Below, in pieces: positions 63,086-64,000 of a stretch of DNA of 64,000 nt. Source of the stretch: Curtobacterium sp. VKM Ac-2865. Its GTDB lineage: Bacteria > Actinomycetota > Actinomycetes > Actinomycetales > Microbacteriaceae. The DNA lies in assembly GCF_015350905.1 (NCBI RefSeq), contig NZ_JADKRZ010000006.1, forward strand, positions 124,001 through 188,000, given 5' to 3'. Within the stretch, counting starts at the first letter, position 1. The number at the start of each line of letters is the position of its first letter. The notes below the pieces were generated by a model, which saw only the letters and a list, made by a program, of their open reading frames with translations, ran no database searches and had not been told where the DNA came from. The position numbers and the translations under genes are program-made.

Positions 63086-64000
63086 CTACTTGGTGAAGCC
63101 GACCTTCGTCCAGTCGATGTTCTGCGCCCCCGCGAACGCGCCGTAGTTGGCGAGCTTCGGGTTCTGCGCGACGAGCGCGGGCTTCGCGGTGATCGGCATC
63201 GAGTGTCCGATCGCCCAGACCTGCTTGTCGATCTTGTTCCAGATGACGTTGGCCTTGTCGGAGTCCGGCTCGGACAGGGCCTGCTTCGTCAGGGTGTCGA
63301 TCGCACTCGAGCTGACGCGGCCGTAGTTCTGGCCGGTGGCACCCGACGTGTAGATCGTCGCCGAGCTGGAGTGGAAGCCGGTGCCGCCCCAGACGAAGAT
63401 CGTCATGTCGTAGTTGCCGGGGGTGACGTACTGCTCGAAGAAGTCGTCGGTGGCGACCGACTTCAGGGTGAGCTTGACGCCGATCTCCTTCAGCTGCTGC
63501 TGCATGACCTGCGCCAGCTGCTGCGAGGTGGGGGCACCGGACGGGATCGTGATGGCGATCGCCAGCTGCTTGCCGCCCTTGGTGCGGTAGGTGCCGTCGG
63601 TCTTCCACCCGTCGTCGTCGAGCAGCTTCTTCGCCTTGGCGACGTCGAAGTCGGCGTTCGGGTTGACGTTCGACTTGTAGCCCTTGTCGGTGGACAGGAA
63701 CAGGTGGTTGTCGAGCGTGCCGAGCTTGTACGGCAGCGTGCCGCCGATGACCTGGGCCAGGGCGCTGCGGTTCACCGCGTGCTGGATCGCGAGCCGGAGC
63801 TGCTTGTCCTTGAGCAGGCCGTTCGTCGAGAAGTCGACGTGCGTGTACTGCGCGGACGTCGAGGCGAGGATCTTCGTGTTCTTCGCGTTCTTCACCCGGT
63901 CGAAGCGCTCCGACGTCGTCGTGAGGACGGAGTCGATCTCCTTGTTGAGGTACGCGTCCACGTCGGCGTTGCCGTCCAGGGAGCGGAAGATCACCTGGTC
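63086..64000 (-). CDS. ABC transporter family 5 substrate-binding protein, C-terminal part
   Basis: The last 304 residues of an OppA/DppA-type binding protein; its signal peptide and N-terminal lobe lie beyond the window edge. LRLAIQHAVNRSALAQVIGGTLP, ADFDVAKAKKLLDDDGWKTDGTY and YDMTIFVWGGTGFHSSS are family blocks. It differs clearly from the 56215 protein, so two solute specificities are present within 8 kb. Its permease and ATPase genes are not in view. It is terminated by the hairpin at 63038-63068. Confidence 0.85.
   Translation of the reverse strand, partial: DQVIFRSLDGNADVDAYLNKEIDSVLTTTSERFDRVKNAKNTKILASTSAQYTHVDFSTNGLLKDKQLRLAIQHAVNRSALAQVIGGTLPYKLGTLDNHLFLSTDKGYKSNVNPNADFDVAKAKKLLDDDGWKTDGTYRTKGGKQLAIAITIPSGAPTSQQLAQVMQQQLKEIGVKLTLKSVATDDFFEQYVTPGNYDMTIFVWGGTGFHSSSATIYTSGATGQNYGRVSSSAIDTLTKQALSEPDSDKANVIWNKIDKQVWAIGHSMPITAKPALVAQNPKLANYGAFAGAQNIDWTKVGFTK

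Overview
The window is high-GC (roughly 70%) bacterial chromosome with dense, mostly short-spaced genes. It carries a mycothiol S-conjugate amidase, many GTG starts, actinobacterial families (DUF4307, DUF4245, DUF6264-like, Cgl0158-like aldolase) and a strong leaderless-promoter signature. Together these point to an actinomycete, most likely a Microbacteriaceae member such as Curtobacterium; the genus is inference. Both ends cut a gene. I saw no rRNA, tRNA, CRISPR array, insertion sequence or prophage.

1-23.5 kb is housekeeping: a YcaQ/AlkX-type glycosylase, AI-2E family transporter, threonine deaminase, GreA, Mca, hemolysin III-like protein, polyprenyl diphosphate synthase, class V aminotransferase-like protein, PIN-PhoH ATPase, fumarase, carbonic anhydrase, exonuclease VII (xseA, xseB), IspH, a TetR/oxidoreductase pair with two operators, M18 aminopeptidase, class II aldolase divergent from GlpX, and RmuC.

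23.6-36.8 kb is a myo-inositol catabolic locus: iolC, a Cgl0158-like aldolase, iolA, iolB, iolD, iolE, iolG, iolH, then a transaldolase-family gene and a second Gfo/Idh dehydrogenase. A terminator, a tautomerase and a GntR/UTRA regulator follow. A shared operator, WTGTC-N2-GACAW, lies at the iolC promoter, the tautomerase promoter and the regulator's own promoter, which ties the locus into one regulon. No inositol transporter lies in the window.

36.8-51 kb mixes housekeeping genes (DEDDh exonuclease, YchF, methionine aminopeptidase, MalY-like enzyme, PEP-mutase-family protein, LysR, GNAT) with accessory modules: an XRE-nucleotidyltransferase/HepT pair, a HicA/HicB pair next to a lone HicB-like protein, and a BlaI/M56-peptidase pair. 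Several small proteins remain unassigned.

51-64 kb holds a tandem glycine riboswitch driving gcvT-gcvH-gcvP, then a complete peptide ABC transporter (lipoprotein, two permeases, fused double ATPase), a PH-domain protein, a BCP peroxiredoxin, and the C-terminal part of a second family 5 binding protein.

Three patterns recur. About twenty genes have TANNNT placed 6-8 nt before the start codon, which suggests leaderless mRNAs. A related family of GGACGGGAGGCYCG hairpins serves as gene-end terminators. Operons are tightly packed, with ATGA or GTGA overlaps.
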